Source of the DNA: Polytrichum commune
Lineage: Eukaryota > Streptophyta > Polytrichopsida > Polytrichales > Polytrichaceae
Direction: 5' to 3'
Assembly (NCBI GenBank): GCA_950295325.1
Contig: OX485807.1
Location: 5,336,501-5,400,500 of the forward strand
DNA: 64,000 nt
Below, piece by piece: positions 1-9,805 of this stretch. Below the pieces are notes generated by a model. The model worked only from the letters and a program-made list of their open reading frames with translations, was not told where the DNA came from and made no database searches. Each line of letters opens with the position of its first letter. Positions within the stretch are counted from its first letter, which is position 1. Both the position numbers and the translations under genes were made by a program.

Positions 1-71
1 AGCACGCGCATACATATGTCTTTATTTGTTCATAGTCGGCGGAAAGGTCCAGACAACAAAAACATGACAAT

Positions 72-490
72 TTTATGGGCGCGCATCCGTAAATCTCTTC
101 GTGGTCAAAGAGGTCAATATCATGCGCAAATGTTTTCGCAAACTATACAACATAGGTATACGGACGTGCGTCCGCAAACATCCGAATGTCAAAAGTCAGT
201 GTTGTGCAAGACACACAGAGGTTTAGGAAACCAAGATGTCTAGGTGCCAGGTTCCTACTGTGTATTATGAATGTCAAAATATTATACTATGACACATAGG
301 ATGATGTAAGCTTAGGGTTTAGGGATCTTATACCTCCATTGACCATACAGTCTCAATGTAATATTCTACATGGCACATAGTGAAAAGTATGGAACCAAAG
401 GTTTGCAGGTTTACGGACGCGCGTCTGTAAACCTCTCTGTACCTCATTACTAGCACAAATAGGTTTAGGTTACTGGACGTGAGTCATAAA
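72..490. repeat. decayed copies of the CGCGCG-centred palindrome
   Basis: Four imperfect versions of the palindrome found intact further right lie here: about 72-95, 157-178, 407-432 (nearly intact, one arm mismatch) and 470-490 (very degraded). Several differences are C-to-T or G-to-A changes at CpG positions, as in CGTGCG for CGCGCG. No gene is recognisable in 1-590; the flanking sequence is AT-rich. Confidence 0.6.
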
Positions 491-591
491 ATTTTCATGA
501 CAATACAGTCTCGTTGGTATACTATACATGGCAAGTGGTCATGATGTCAGCTCAGGTGCAATACCGAACAATGGAACAAAAAGGTGCAAAA

Positions 592-900
592 GTTTACGGA
601 CGCGCGTCCGTAAACCTCAATGTAGATGAAATAGGTCAAGTATAATTCTCACTGCAATAGATATCCAATCAAGCAAGAGGTTAAAGGTTTACGGACGCGC
701 GTCCGTAAACCTCAATGTACATGAAATAGCTGAAGTATAATTCTCACAACAATAGATATCCAATCAAGCAGGAGGTTTAAGGTTTACGGACGCGCGTCCG
801 TAAACCTCAATGTACATGAAATAGCTCAAGTGCAATTCTCACAGAAATAGATATCCAACCAAGCAAGAGGTTTAAGGTTTACGGACGCACGTCCGTAAAC
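592..900. repeat. 95-bp tandem repeat, each unit carrying one 24-bp palindrome
   Basis: Palindromes begin at 592, 687, 782 and 877, exactly 95 bp apart. Each has the core ACGGACGCGCGTCCGT with GTTT/AAAC extensions. The fourth has one central change (CGCACG). The spacers share an AT-rich sequence (CTCAATGTACATGAAATAG and AATAGATATCCAA) with only point differences. This is a local tandem amplification of a palindrome-containing unit. No coding sequence is recognised in it. Confidence 0.9.
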
Positions 901-2109
901 CTCCGTGATTTGCGGCGCCATAATAGGACCATTTCACCAGGAACGATACTTGCCATAAACAAAAATCAATCACTATAAGGATCCAGACAGTGCAATCCAC
1001 ATAAAAATTGGCTCCACTAATGGGTTTATGGCTTGGAATTTAGTGTTTAGGGTATAAAAGGTCCATTGCAATAGGATCTGTACGTGCACGAAATAAACAT
1101 CCAGAACACTACAAGGGTCCAAACAGCGCAACCCACATCTGAGATGCAAAAAGAGTCCCTTGGTGGAGGGGTGTCCCCTTAAGTACTGATCGTTTCCCTT
1201 GGATCCGTTTTCCAACATAGGATACTAGCCACCATCTACGTCCTATAAATAAAAACCTAACATTACTACATTCCGTGTGCCAGCCTTACAATGGAATGTG
1301 TATTCATAGTGGACAACATGCATAGACGATGAGTCCACATAATGACAAAGCAAAAGGCATCTACGTATTTCTGGTGGACAACAAAGAAAATAGGCTAATA
1401 ATATATGAGCATTGAACATTGTTGAGGGGTGGTTTATAATATTGAAGTACCTAATATTGAGAGGTCATTGTAGAACTAGGAGACAGAAAATTATAGTGTC
1501 GTGTGAAACATCAACCACAACAATAACAATAGTACATGGAGTATAAAAATACGTGTCATTCAAAATTAAACTAGCATCTATTTTATTGTTTTGCATACGA
1601 TGTAATGATATTCACTCCAATATCATGTTATCTCCTCTCATCTAGCATTTAAACTAGTAATTACATTTGCCACCACCCTACCATCCAACCCGTTTAATTT
1701 ACCCACTTTTACACACCTATACATAATTATATTAATACGTACACAAACTTTGAGCGCCTATGAAAATAGCACATCTATTGTCATAGGCACTATGGGTTGC
1801 TTTAAAATCAATATTCTCAATTTCCTCTCTTAACCTTAGGGCCCCCTTCAATACATCAACATTTATTTCAAAAAAAATAATACTACCATTCTTAATGTAC
1901 TATACGTGAGACAAAAAACAATTTTTAGTACCCCATGTACATTATCTACAATATTGACTCAAACAATAGCAGTTGTTGTTCTAAGTAACATTATGAGCCC
2001 AACAAAGCATAATGGAGAGAAGGGGAGGGTAGGGTATCCAAATATTATAAAGGCAAGCAATTTTAAGTTGGTGACAGAAGGGGGATACTCTCATTAGTTC
2101 ATACGTGGT
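901..2109. other. gene-free stretch
   Basis: AT-rich sequence with scattered stops in all frames. I see no exon-like segment or recognisable mobile element. Two related phrases near 985-1015 and 1105-1135 (a perfect-looking 'caatccacat' / 'caacccacat' context) hint at a small old duplication only. Confidence 0.5.
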
Positions 2110-2174
2110 ACCCTAAATCCTAAACCCTAAACCCTAAACCCTAAACACTATACCCTATACCCTATACCCTATAA
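2110..2174. repeat. interstitial telomere-type repeat (CCCTAAA)n
   Basis: About nine units run from CCCTAAATCC through CCCTAAA units to degenerate CCCTATA units. CCCTAAA is the usual plant telomere repeat. A second short tract lies at 28939-28965 and a degenerate one at 46083-46111 inside a MORC intron. An interstitial relic is more likely than a chromosome end, since ordinary sequence continues on both sides. Confidence 0.85.
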
Positions 2175-2944
2175 CCGCCCACCCCTGAACAAACACGACG
2201 ACATACGGTACGCATGGTTAACTGAATAACTCCCAATACATGTGTAGCCTTAAGTGGAAGTAATTCAAAACTATATGACTACCTTTAAATTTTGTAAAAT
2301 AAAACCATTAACATTTCAAATGTGAAGCAAATTTAGGGGTAACCTTACCTTTCATTTTTTTAAATCTTTCTTTGGCTTTAAACCATTTGCTTTAAACATA
2401 TACTTTTGATGAAAGGTTTTGAAGATCGTATATTGGTATTCTATAATCGAGTCCTAAACACAACTCACCACCGAAAGAAAACTCCAAATATAAACAAGTT
2501 TGCTACTACTTATAAGCGATAATACAAGCTGAGGCCTATGTGTGGAAGGATTGGATGGATCCGAAAGGTTGTTTAATGTACAAGAGGGATGTACATTCAA
2601 CACATACCCATGCATTTTGTTTTAATACAAGCTTAGACCTATGTGTGGAGGGATTGAATTAATCTGTAATGTTGTTTAAGGTATTACAAGCATATGAATT
2701 CTCCCCATATCTCGATGTTTCGGTTTTGTTAATTGCGTTTCACAACTTATTGCGATAATTGAGGGATTCACAAGTATTTCTTGGCAAAGTTTCATGAGAA
2801 TTTGTGGCCAATTGGTATATTGCCCCAATTGCATTTGAATCCCACCTTTGAGAAGAAAAAGAATTCTTATACTGAAGTTAATCAACAAGACATCCTTTTA
2901 TTGAATATTATTACTATTCTCGAAATATAGAGTCCCCTCCATAG

Positions 2945-3894
2945 CTCGGGGGGTGCACTGTACTAAACATGTACGAGTTATACGTGAGTGCACAGGAGGG
3001 GTATTGATTTGGACCTTGCCGTATTGCATATACATATGGTATACATGTTATAATTTATAGTTACGTACATATATGGAAGGCCTTTAAAAAGTATACAATA
3101 ATTGTACTTGTATGGTATTGTTACTATACTATATATCATAAGTGTTCATATTGGATAAGTTTTCATAAGGTTTGGTTTGTTGGGAGAGTTTATAGGATGC
3201 GGAGGAAGTTTGGTAATCGTTGGGTGGAGTATAGGGATCCATTTGACTTGATGGACCGTCCATCAAACGTGGAGATTGGTTTATGTTGGTATCAAAAGGG
3301 GCTAACAACAAGTGGACATATGATCTTATTGATCATTCCATGGTAGACTTAGAGACAATAATTGCATTTGTATACTTATGTTAATGACTCTCGGGGGGGG
3401 GGGGGGGGGGGCAGTCATTGGTTGAAGTAGCAATATACGTGCAAACAAATGATAGGGTATTTTAAAAACATGGGGGCAAAAAATTATAAATGGACTTAAG
3501 AGTAATATAGGGTATCAAAAATGGCACTGGACATCTTTAAAGTAGTATAGGGTATGGAATAATAGGTAATTTGGAATTATAAGTAATGCAAGCCATTTTT
3601 CTATTAACCCAAAGTAGAAATTTATATAATGATAGCATGTGAAAAAAATAAGAGAATTGAAAGTAATACCCCCCTATATCCTTATTTTTTTAACACACTG
3701 CCCCCCCGAGTAATGACTAATATATATGAATGGATGTTTTTTTGTGTATACATATTGTCGCTTGTATATTTATTGTTGCAATTGTATGTGTATTACTTCA
3801 TTTCACAAAAAATCACTTGTATATATTAGGGGGTTTTTAGAGTATGCAGTGAACGCACGTGATTCTAGGTTTTAATGAAAGGTGCTCCCCCACT
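2945..3894. mobile_element. hAT-like non-autonomous DNA transposon, copy 1
   Basis: The imperfect terminal repeats are CTCGGGGGGTGCAC on the left and GGTGCTCCCCCACT on the right. They are flanked by the 8-bp duplication CTCCATAG at 2937-2944 and 3895-3902. Sub-terminal sequence (GTGCACT...ACATGTAC and TTTTAATGAAAGGTG) is shared with copies at 19848, 27464 and 42698. An internal segment at about 3190-3310 keeps an open stretch related to the 20.2 kb copy (MDRPSN..IG.CWYQK), probably a remnant of the parent element's protein. A second MITE (3390-3710) is inserted inside. An 8-bp duplication fits the hAT superfamily; the assignment is inference. Confidence 0.75.
3390..3710. mobile_element. G-run-terminated MITE, copy 1, nested in the hAT-like element
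   Basis: The terminal inverted repeats are CTCGGGG...GGCAGT on the left and ACTGCCCCCCCGAG on the right. The target duplication TAATGACT is present at 3382-3389 and 3711-3718. The 321-bp AT-rich interior has no coding capacity. A second copy in inverted orientation lies at 13698-14042 with a different 8-bp duplication. The poly-G end varies in length between copies. Confidence 0.9.
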
Positions 3895-4489
3895 CTCCAT
3901 AGAGGCTACACTAGAAATTGTAGTTAGTTTCTCTCATTGTTTGGAGTTCCAAAATGATATTATTATTATTATTGATGTCATTTAATTGTTGACAATGACA
4001 TAATAATTTACTCAACCTCACACCCTAATATAATTTCCTAAAATAATGAATACTTTCTAGAGCTCGTATGAATATTTCACTCATTATCAAAAGTGAAGAG
4101 AAGAGGCAACGAGATGGCTCATTTTATATTTAGAGTGACATTTAGTGTGACTTTTAACTTGCCTTAGCATAAACATAAGATGTTATTATGACATAATATG
4201 ATAATAAAATCACCAAACTAAGTATAAATTAAACCCCTATTTCAATACCAAATATAGACCAGTAGGGTGATGCCACGTAAGGGTATAGGCCGGCGATTGG
4301 GCGCGACGTTTGGGGTAGGGACACGTGGAGGCACGCCATTGTTTTAGGGTTCCAAGTACTCCAGCACCCTTTCGCCCTCGCTCTTCGTGCTTTTCTTTCC
4401 TTCTCTATCATCTCTTCCTTCCTTTCCTTCTACTGTTGCTCTTGCTTCTCTTGCTTTAGGGTTATAGGGTTTCAAAGTACACCGGCTCC

Positions 4490-4810
4490 CTTTTGCCCTC
4501 CTCTTCGTGCTTTTGCTTCCTTCTCTTGCAGCTCTTGTTTCTCTTGTTTCTCTTGCTCATCTGCTCTTGCTTCTCTTGCTCATTTGCTCATCTTCTCTTG
4601 CTCATCTGCTCTTGCTCATCTTCTCTTGCTCATCTGCTCTTGCTCATCTTCTCTTGCTCATCTTCTCATCTTCTCTTGCTCATCTGCTCATCTTCTTTTG
4701 CTTCTTTTGCTTCTCTTCACTTTCTTCTCTTGTTTCTTTTGCTTCTTACCCTTATCTTCACTTTCTTCTCTCTCTTCTCTTGCTTCCCTTGCTGGTCTTG
4801 CTTCTCTTTC
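4490..4810. repeat. pyrimidine-rich minisatellite (TCTTGCTCATC-type)
   Basis: Irregular repeats of CTTCTCTTGCTCATC and CTTTTGCTTC run across this stretch on the plus strand. Long open frames here encode only Leu/Ser/Cys/Phe strings and are composition artefacts. It could be part of a transcribed leader for the gene starting at 6464. Confidence 0.7.
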
Positions 4811-4845
4811 CTCACAATGCAAAACTCATTCTTATTGGTCAATTG

Positions 4846-4859
4846 CTGACGCGCGTCAG
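4846..4859. repeat. palindrome variant CTGACGCGCGTCAG
   Basis: A perfect 14-bp palindrome keeps the GACGCGCGTC core of the main family, but has T..A outside it in place of G..C. Both arms changed together, so dyad symmetry is intact. It lies between the pyrimidine minisatellite and the presumed leader of the next gene. Confidence 0.7.
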
Positions 4860-5244
4860 AGCTAGAGTAAGTTCTCCTTGTTTGCTACTCATTTGCTTAT
4901 TAGCTCATTAGTAAGTTTTGCTTGCTGCTTGCTTGCTTGCTGCTCATTAGATCATTAGGATGCTCATTGTTGCTTGCTACTGCTCATTAGGTTGTTTTCA
5001 GTTGTTGATCTCAGTTGTTGCAAGGGTAATTAGTGTTTCAGATGTTGCTCATTAGGGTTTCAGTTGTAGCTTCACCATGTAGTTCATTATATTTTTTGCA
5101 TACAAATCAATAGTTTCCTTTCACTTGTGTTGCATGAATCTGATTTATGAGCAACTTTTTTTGAGTAGTTCTCAATGTTGAATCATGCATGTGCACATTG
5201 AATTACTAGAGGTTTCTGACCTCAATTTTATTGTTCATTTGCAG

Positions 5245-5588
5245 TTGGTATTAGCTGCAGCAGGAGCAGCTAGTTGTGGTTTAGGAGCAAACACTCTAGA
5301 AAGGTAAGTTTTTTAGAACATTGCAATTGCATTTTGTATGATTGCAATTTTGGGTTGTTGTGGTTTAGGGCTTAAGGTTAGCATGAGAGAATGTGAGATT
5401 CCAGTTTCAAGGAATTCTGAATTTGTTTAGTACTTTGTCTATAGCTACATTCTAATAATCATTTAGTTATGGACATGTCAGTGTTCTGAAAGTGCCTTAT
5501 GTTGTCAATCTGCAGTGCAGTGTTTGCTATTGCAGTGAAGTAAGATTGCATTCTTATTTGGAGGGCAAAACCATATTGGACGACAAGG
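5245..5588 (+). other. possible 5' leader exons of the ParB-like gene
   Basis: Two segments look like exons by their splice signals: about 5245-5304 (preceded by TTTGCAG, followed by GTAAGTTTT) and about 5515-5588 (preceded by TCTGCAG, followed by GTAAAG). The start codon of the downstream gene at 6464 sits directly after an acceptor-like TTTGCAG, which implies a spliced 5' leader. Neither segment has a convincing coding frame. Inference from splice consensus only. Confidence 0.35.
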
Positions 5589-5639
5589 TAAAGTCCCGAA
5601 AAACACGGAGTATTAATGAAAACATTGGAATACGCAAAC

Positions 5640-6130
5640 ATTACAATAGCCTTTATAATCCTCAAAGTTTACGGACGCGCGTCCGTAAACTTTGTGGATC
5701 TTTGTGTAGGTGAGAGACAAGCCTCTCAAACAACATATTACGCAAATGAAGCCAAATATTGTAATATTAGGCATATTAAAATAGCCTTTATAATACTCAA
5801 AGTTTACGGACGCGCGTCCGTAAACTTTGTGGATCTTCGTGTAGGTGAGAAACAAGACTCTCAAACCGCATATTACGCAAACGAAGCCAAATATTGTAAT
5901 ATTAGGCATATTAAAATAACCTTTATAATATTCAAAGTTTACGGACGCGCGTCCGTAAACTTTGTGGATCTTTGGGTAGGTGAGAGACAAGCCTCTCAAA
6001 CAATATATTACGCAAACGAAGCCAAATATTGTAATATTAGGCATGTTAAAATAGCCTTTATAATACTCAAAGTTTACGGACGCGCGTCCGTAAACTTTGT
6101 GGATCTTTGTGTAGGTGAGAAACAAGACTC
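5640..6130. repeat. 135-bp tandem repeat, each unit carrying one 24-bp palindrome
   Basis: Perfect 24-bp palindromes begin at 5667, 5802, 5937 and 6072, exactly 135 bp apart. The unit contains CCAAATATTGTAATATTAGG and ATAGCCTTTATAATACTCAA phrases. Because 135 is a multiple of three, the array is open on both strands and gives spurious repetitive proteins with period 45 residues. It lies just upstream of the ParB-like gene, probably in a 5' UTR intron. The spacer is unrelated to that of the 95-bp array, so only the palindrome is shared. Confidence 0.9.
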
Positions 6131-6211
6131 TCAAAAATATATGTAGGTGAGAAACAAGACTCTCAAAAAAATATATGTAGGTGTGAAACAAGACTCTCAA
6201 AAAAAATATAT
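6111..6211. repeat. about 33-bp tandem repeat
   Basis: Three units begin with GTAGGTGAGAAACAAGACTC or a close variant at 6111, 6143 and 6177, each ending in a growing A-run and ATATAT. They look like a secondary slippage expansion at the right edge of the 135-bp array, as the same phrase occurs in that unit. Confidence 0.8.
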
Positions 6212-6261
6212 TAACCGTAACTTGAATACATTGATATTTACCACCATACTATCTTTGCGAA

Positions 6262-6410
6262 GTTTACGGACGCGCGTCCGTAACTTATAGAGATATTTGA
6301 GTATATAATATACGCGTTATGCGTATTTGGAAGAAATGTATCTTTTCATTTGGATCCAAAAATGTAATTGAGACAATTTGGAAAACTTTACGAACGCGCG
6401 TTCGTAAAGT
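6262..6410. repeat. two further palindromes, one with matched changes in both arms
   Basis: 6262-6284 is a near-complete copy of the family palindrome. 6385-6410 is a perfect palindrome with the core TTACGAACGCGCGTTCGTAA: the usual GGACG has become GAACG and the opposite CGTCC has become CGTTC, so symmetry is retained despite the sequence change. Both lie between the 135-bp array and the ATG at 6464. Confidence 0.85.
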
Positions 6411-6463
6411 ATGATCTATATCTTTTGCCAAGAATTCTAACTTATCTATCTTATCATTTGCAG

Positions 6464-9400
6464 ATGGCATCTAAAAAGAGACATGCAATTGAGATGTTCG
6501 CAGAAGCTCTCATTCCTCCGCTACTAGAAGCCATCAAAGACATAAGTCCCAACGACCATTACAAGCCACAAGATGAAATTGTGGATAATTGGACAGTATT
6601 GGTAGAAACGGACGAGAAAGAAATATTTGTGCTTAGATTTGCATATCAAATGAAGACGGACATAGATGAAGCTGAGAAGTGGATAAAGCTTAAATCGTGG
6701 ACAGTAGAGTGTGCAGTGGCACAAGGGGATTATGTAGTAATAGACCTTGAGAAGAAAGAAGATCGGGTTACTTTCATTTTGCACGAATCCTACCACCCCT
6801 TCAACAAAAATGAGTGTGAGAATGCTAGTACAGATGCGGCTTGCTTCAATCTCCAGACGGAGTTCCAAGACTATGCATGCAATGCACCTTGGACGACTCT
6901 TGAACAATGTAACAAGAGTAAATGGAGCCTTGCTAGAGGCCAGAAAGGGGAAAGAGAAGAAAAAACAAGTCGTTCCTGAACGACCCAAGCGTGTGCCTAA
7001 ACCAGTGCCGGAATCCTCAAGGCCCTCGCAGAGTGGTGCATCAAGAGAGAGCAGACAGGCGAGTAAACGCTCTCACTCGCAGATGGACTCTAGACTAACA
7101 GAGGGTCCGGATGTCAGCTCTACACTGACTGTCGCTCCACTCCTCAAAAAGGGTCAACGCCCTGACGCCGAACTCTCAACAAAAATATTCCAAGAGTTCG
7201 ATGAGAAGACGAAGGGATGCTGGCCCCTTGGCAGGTATTTTACTTTCGAAGTAGACGTCTACAAATGCCACAAGGGCACCGAAAGTATGAATACCAGAGC
7301 AAAAGAAGAAAGCGGGGTATGGTGGCAAATGAACAACATCATGAACAACCCCAAGTTTGACAGGCAGACCATTTGTGTGACACCAAAGGATCCTATCGTT
7401 GAAGTCAACGAAAAAAATTGGCCGATTCTCAAGAATGGAGAGTTCTACATTGTCGACGGCCAACATAGTGTAATGGCTGCAAAAGCTCTCCTTGAAGACG
7501 ACGAGTGGAAAAACCCATTAAAGGAGACAATCCGATATTGGAAGGCATTCGTCGTGCATTCCAAGGACTCGAACCAGCTCATAGCAATATCTGCCTTCAT
7601 GAACCAGGGGAATAAAGTGAGGCAGTTCGAGGCTTCATGGGCAGCCAACATCGTGGCTGGGAGGACCTTGTGGGTGGAGCACGAATGTCCCCCTAAAGAA
7701 AGAGATAATGCAGTCGTGAAGAACCCAAAATGGCAGGTATGTTATTCAAATAGATTTACGGACGTGCGTCCGTAAATGTGGCCCTTCTCCTCCCACTGAT
7801 TCAAATATTTGAATTTAATCTGTACTGAATTCAATGTTCTGATTTCTTGCAATTCGCGCCTCTTGCAGACATTCAACAATGCCATATTGACAAAGTTCTC
7901 GAGTATAGACATGAAGACAAGCGGCATGAAAACAGTGCATGAATTAAAAGACGAACTCAAGCTCATCACTGCAACAGAAGAGACGTGGTCAATATGGTTG
8001 CGACTTTTCGATGCCCACAACAACGGCGACCTTGTCAATCCAGATACGGAGAAAACCTACAAGAGCGACTCAAAAGTTAAGGTACCACCAATCCTGCGAG
8101 AGTTCTTTCGTCCCCTCCAAGGATTGATGGACTCGGAGTTGTATAGGGCAGCAGAACACATTCTTCTAGAAACTCCTAGAAGAACTCTGCCCTATCCCAA
8201 AATCTTTCTGAAGCGGCCGAAGCACATGAAGCCATCCACGTACCACATTAAGGAATGGTGCGATTACAGAAAGAAGAATACCATGGCTGTAAGGGAGATT
8301 AGCAAATTGCTACCCACCTACAACCTCATTAATAGTGATGGTGAGATCGTGTGGGAGAATTGGAGGAAGCTGAAGGGTGAATACCACATCAATGGCGTCT
8401 CAATGCAAGCTTTGATAAGAGGGGCATCATCCTTCCTTGCCCAACGATCCAGAAGGAATGAAAAGAAGGGATCCATCGACGAGAGGGAGGCAGGGTTGTA
8501 CGTTCACTTTCTCGATAGGAAAAAGAACGCGAAATTTGGAGGGTTTGCAAGATTCTGCACGGTCGCAAAAGGCATGAAGTTCGGCGCATGGGACACCCAT
8601 GCTTCAAGAGCCTCTGTGAGAGATGACCCCAGGGGTTGCCCTTTCGCCATTTTTGATTTTCGTGCAATTCCCGTAGCATGGAAGCAAGACGTTGCGGGAG
8701 CACCCTTCTACGAGCCCTTCTTAAAAGCCTTCAAGAGCTATCGCTCGCCTGCCCTCTTCGAGCCTCATGTGTGGTTATGGATTGTAGAGCAAGAGAGGTC
8801 CACATCCATTGTCCATCTGTACACATCAACGATGGACCTCGAATACGATATGTACCACAGCACCTACATCCCAGCGAAGACAGAAGGGATCACTTTCATT
8901 CAAGAGGCAAGGGGGGTGAAGCAAGTGGGAGCTGTGCAGCTTTATTTCTTAACACGCAAGTCTTCCCCAACTGGGCGATTGCCCAATAAACCACACGAGG
9001 TGTTCAGGAAAGTCTATTCGTTGCCGCCACTACATCCCAAGGAGCTTGTTGAGGAGACAATGCATGCAATCTATCCGGCGTTCGAGCTCCGGATGGACTT
9101 TTATATAGGGGTCTTGAAGGCTTTAACTATCATGAGTGAGACAGTTTACAACGTCTTCGGAGGCACGAAGTTTATGTATGCAGCACTGGTGAGTATTTGT
9201 TTGTCTTTTAACCCACCTATCTTTTGCATAGTTATTTTACGGACGCGCGTCCGTAAAAACCCAGTATCAGGTGCATGTGAATTTTACAACCGTGCGTCCG
9301 TAAAATTGTCCAACTTTTGAGTGGTGGTTTTACGGACGCGCGTCCGTATAACGTGTTGACATCTAGCCTCATTTATATGCAATCACCACTATTGTTCTTA

Positions 9401-9805
9401 TCTAATTTTCTTGTTATGGTCCAGATGCTTGGCTTGCAGGTGAATTCTTTTGTGCAGGATTCCGACTACGATGACGCCCATACTCACAGGGTAATGGCCT
9501 CCAAAATGGATATCCAGGACATCATGGACGTCCTTACACCCCATCCTGTTGTGCCTCTTTCTTCTAGAGAAGAGGCAATGCCCGGAATGGAGACAGACCC
9601 TGAAGAGGACCAAGATCCCAGTTCCCCAAGAGCGCAACCCTCCACACAGGAGCCTTTACACGGCCTTGTTCGCGACCCAATTAATCCAAGTGTTTTCCTG
9701 CTGGGAACAGACGACACGGATGCGCAGGAGGCACGCGTGAACTTCACTCCGATAAGGGTCCCTCATACCCCTGTTCTCTCACCTTTTGGGACTCCCACCT
9801 CTTGA
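6464..9805 (+). CDS. ParB/DGQH-domain protein with methyltransferase-like C-terminal part, frameshifted
   Basis: I infer three coding exons. Exon 1 is 6464-7736, exon 2 is 7869-9188 and exon 3 starts at 9425; both introns are phase 0 with GT-AG ends. The ATG follows an acceptor-like TTTGCAG. Exon 1 begins in one frame and continues in another; the switch is best placed at the A6 run 6960-6965. A ParB-like nuclease signature, VDGQHSVMAAKAL, lies at about 7452-7490. In exon 2, HPKELVEETM, then VFGGTKFMYAAL, then in exon 3 MLGLQVNSFVQDSDYD resemble the C-terminal order in beta-class N4/N6 amino-methyltransferases (HPTQKP, FxGxGTT, G...E.D..Y). An upstream IFDFRAIPVAW sits where DPPY/DPPW would be expected but lacks those residues, so activity is doubtful. 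The frame ends at a TGA (9803-9805) after which the same frame is again open. The family placement is my inference from motif order; no exact homologue is recalled. Confidence 0.6.
7754..7777. repeat. palindrome in intron 1 of the ParB-like gene
   Basis: ATTTACGGACG TGCGTCCGTAAAT fills the 5' part of the 132-bp intron 7737-7868. One central C-to-T change (CGTGCG) breaks otherwise perfect symmetry. Confidence 0.85.
9235..9350. repeat. three palindromes in intron 2 of the ParB-like gene
   Basis: The intron 9189-9424 contains a perfect copy at 9235-9258, a decayed copy at 9281-9306 (ACAACCGTGCGTCCGT core) and a near-perfect copy at 9328-9350. All three have TTTT/AAAA-type outer arms rather than the GTTT/AAAC arms of the arrays. 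Confidence 0.85.

Noticed and set aside
2110-2174. A chromosome end.
   Set aside because: Only about nine degenerate CCCTAAA units are present, with ordinary sequence on both sides.
4493-4911. Overlapping Leu/Ser/Cys-rich open frames.
   Set aside because: The sequence is a pyrimidine-rich minisatellite open in all three plus frames, so the frames reflect composition.
5613-6200. Long repetitive open frames on both strands (period 45 residues).
   Set aside because: They arise because the 135-bp non-coding tandem repeat is a multiple of three; both strands are open and neither shows splice or start context.
592-6410. CRISPR-like array of palindromic repeats.
   Set aside because: The spacers within each array are near-identical, the repeats are perfect palindromes in a plant-type genome, and no cas-like gene is present.
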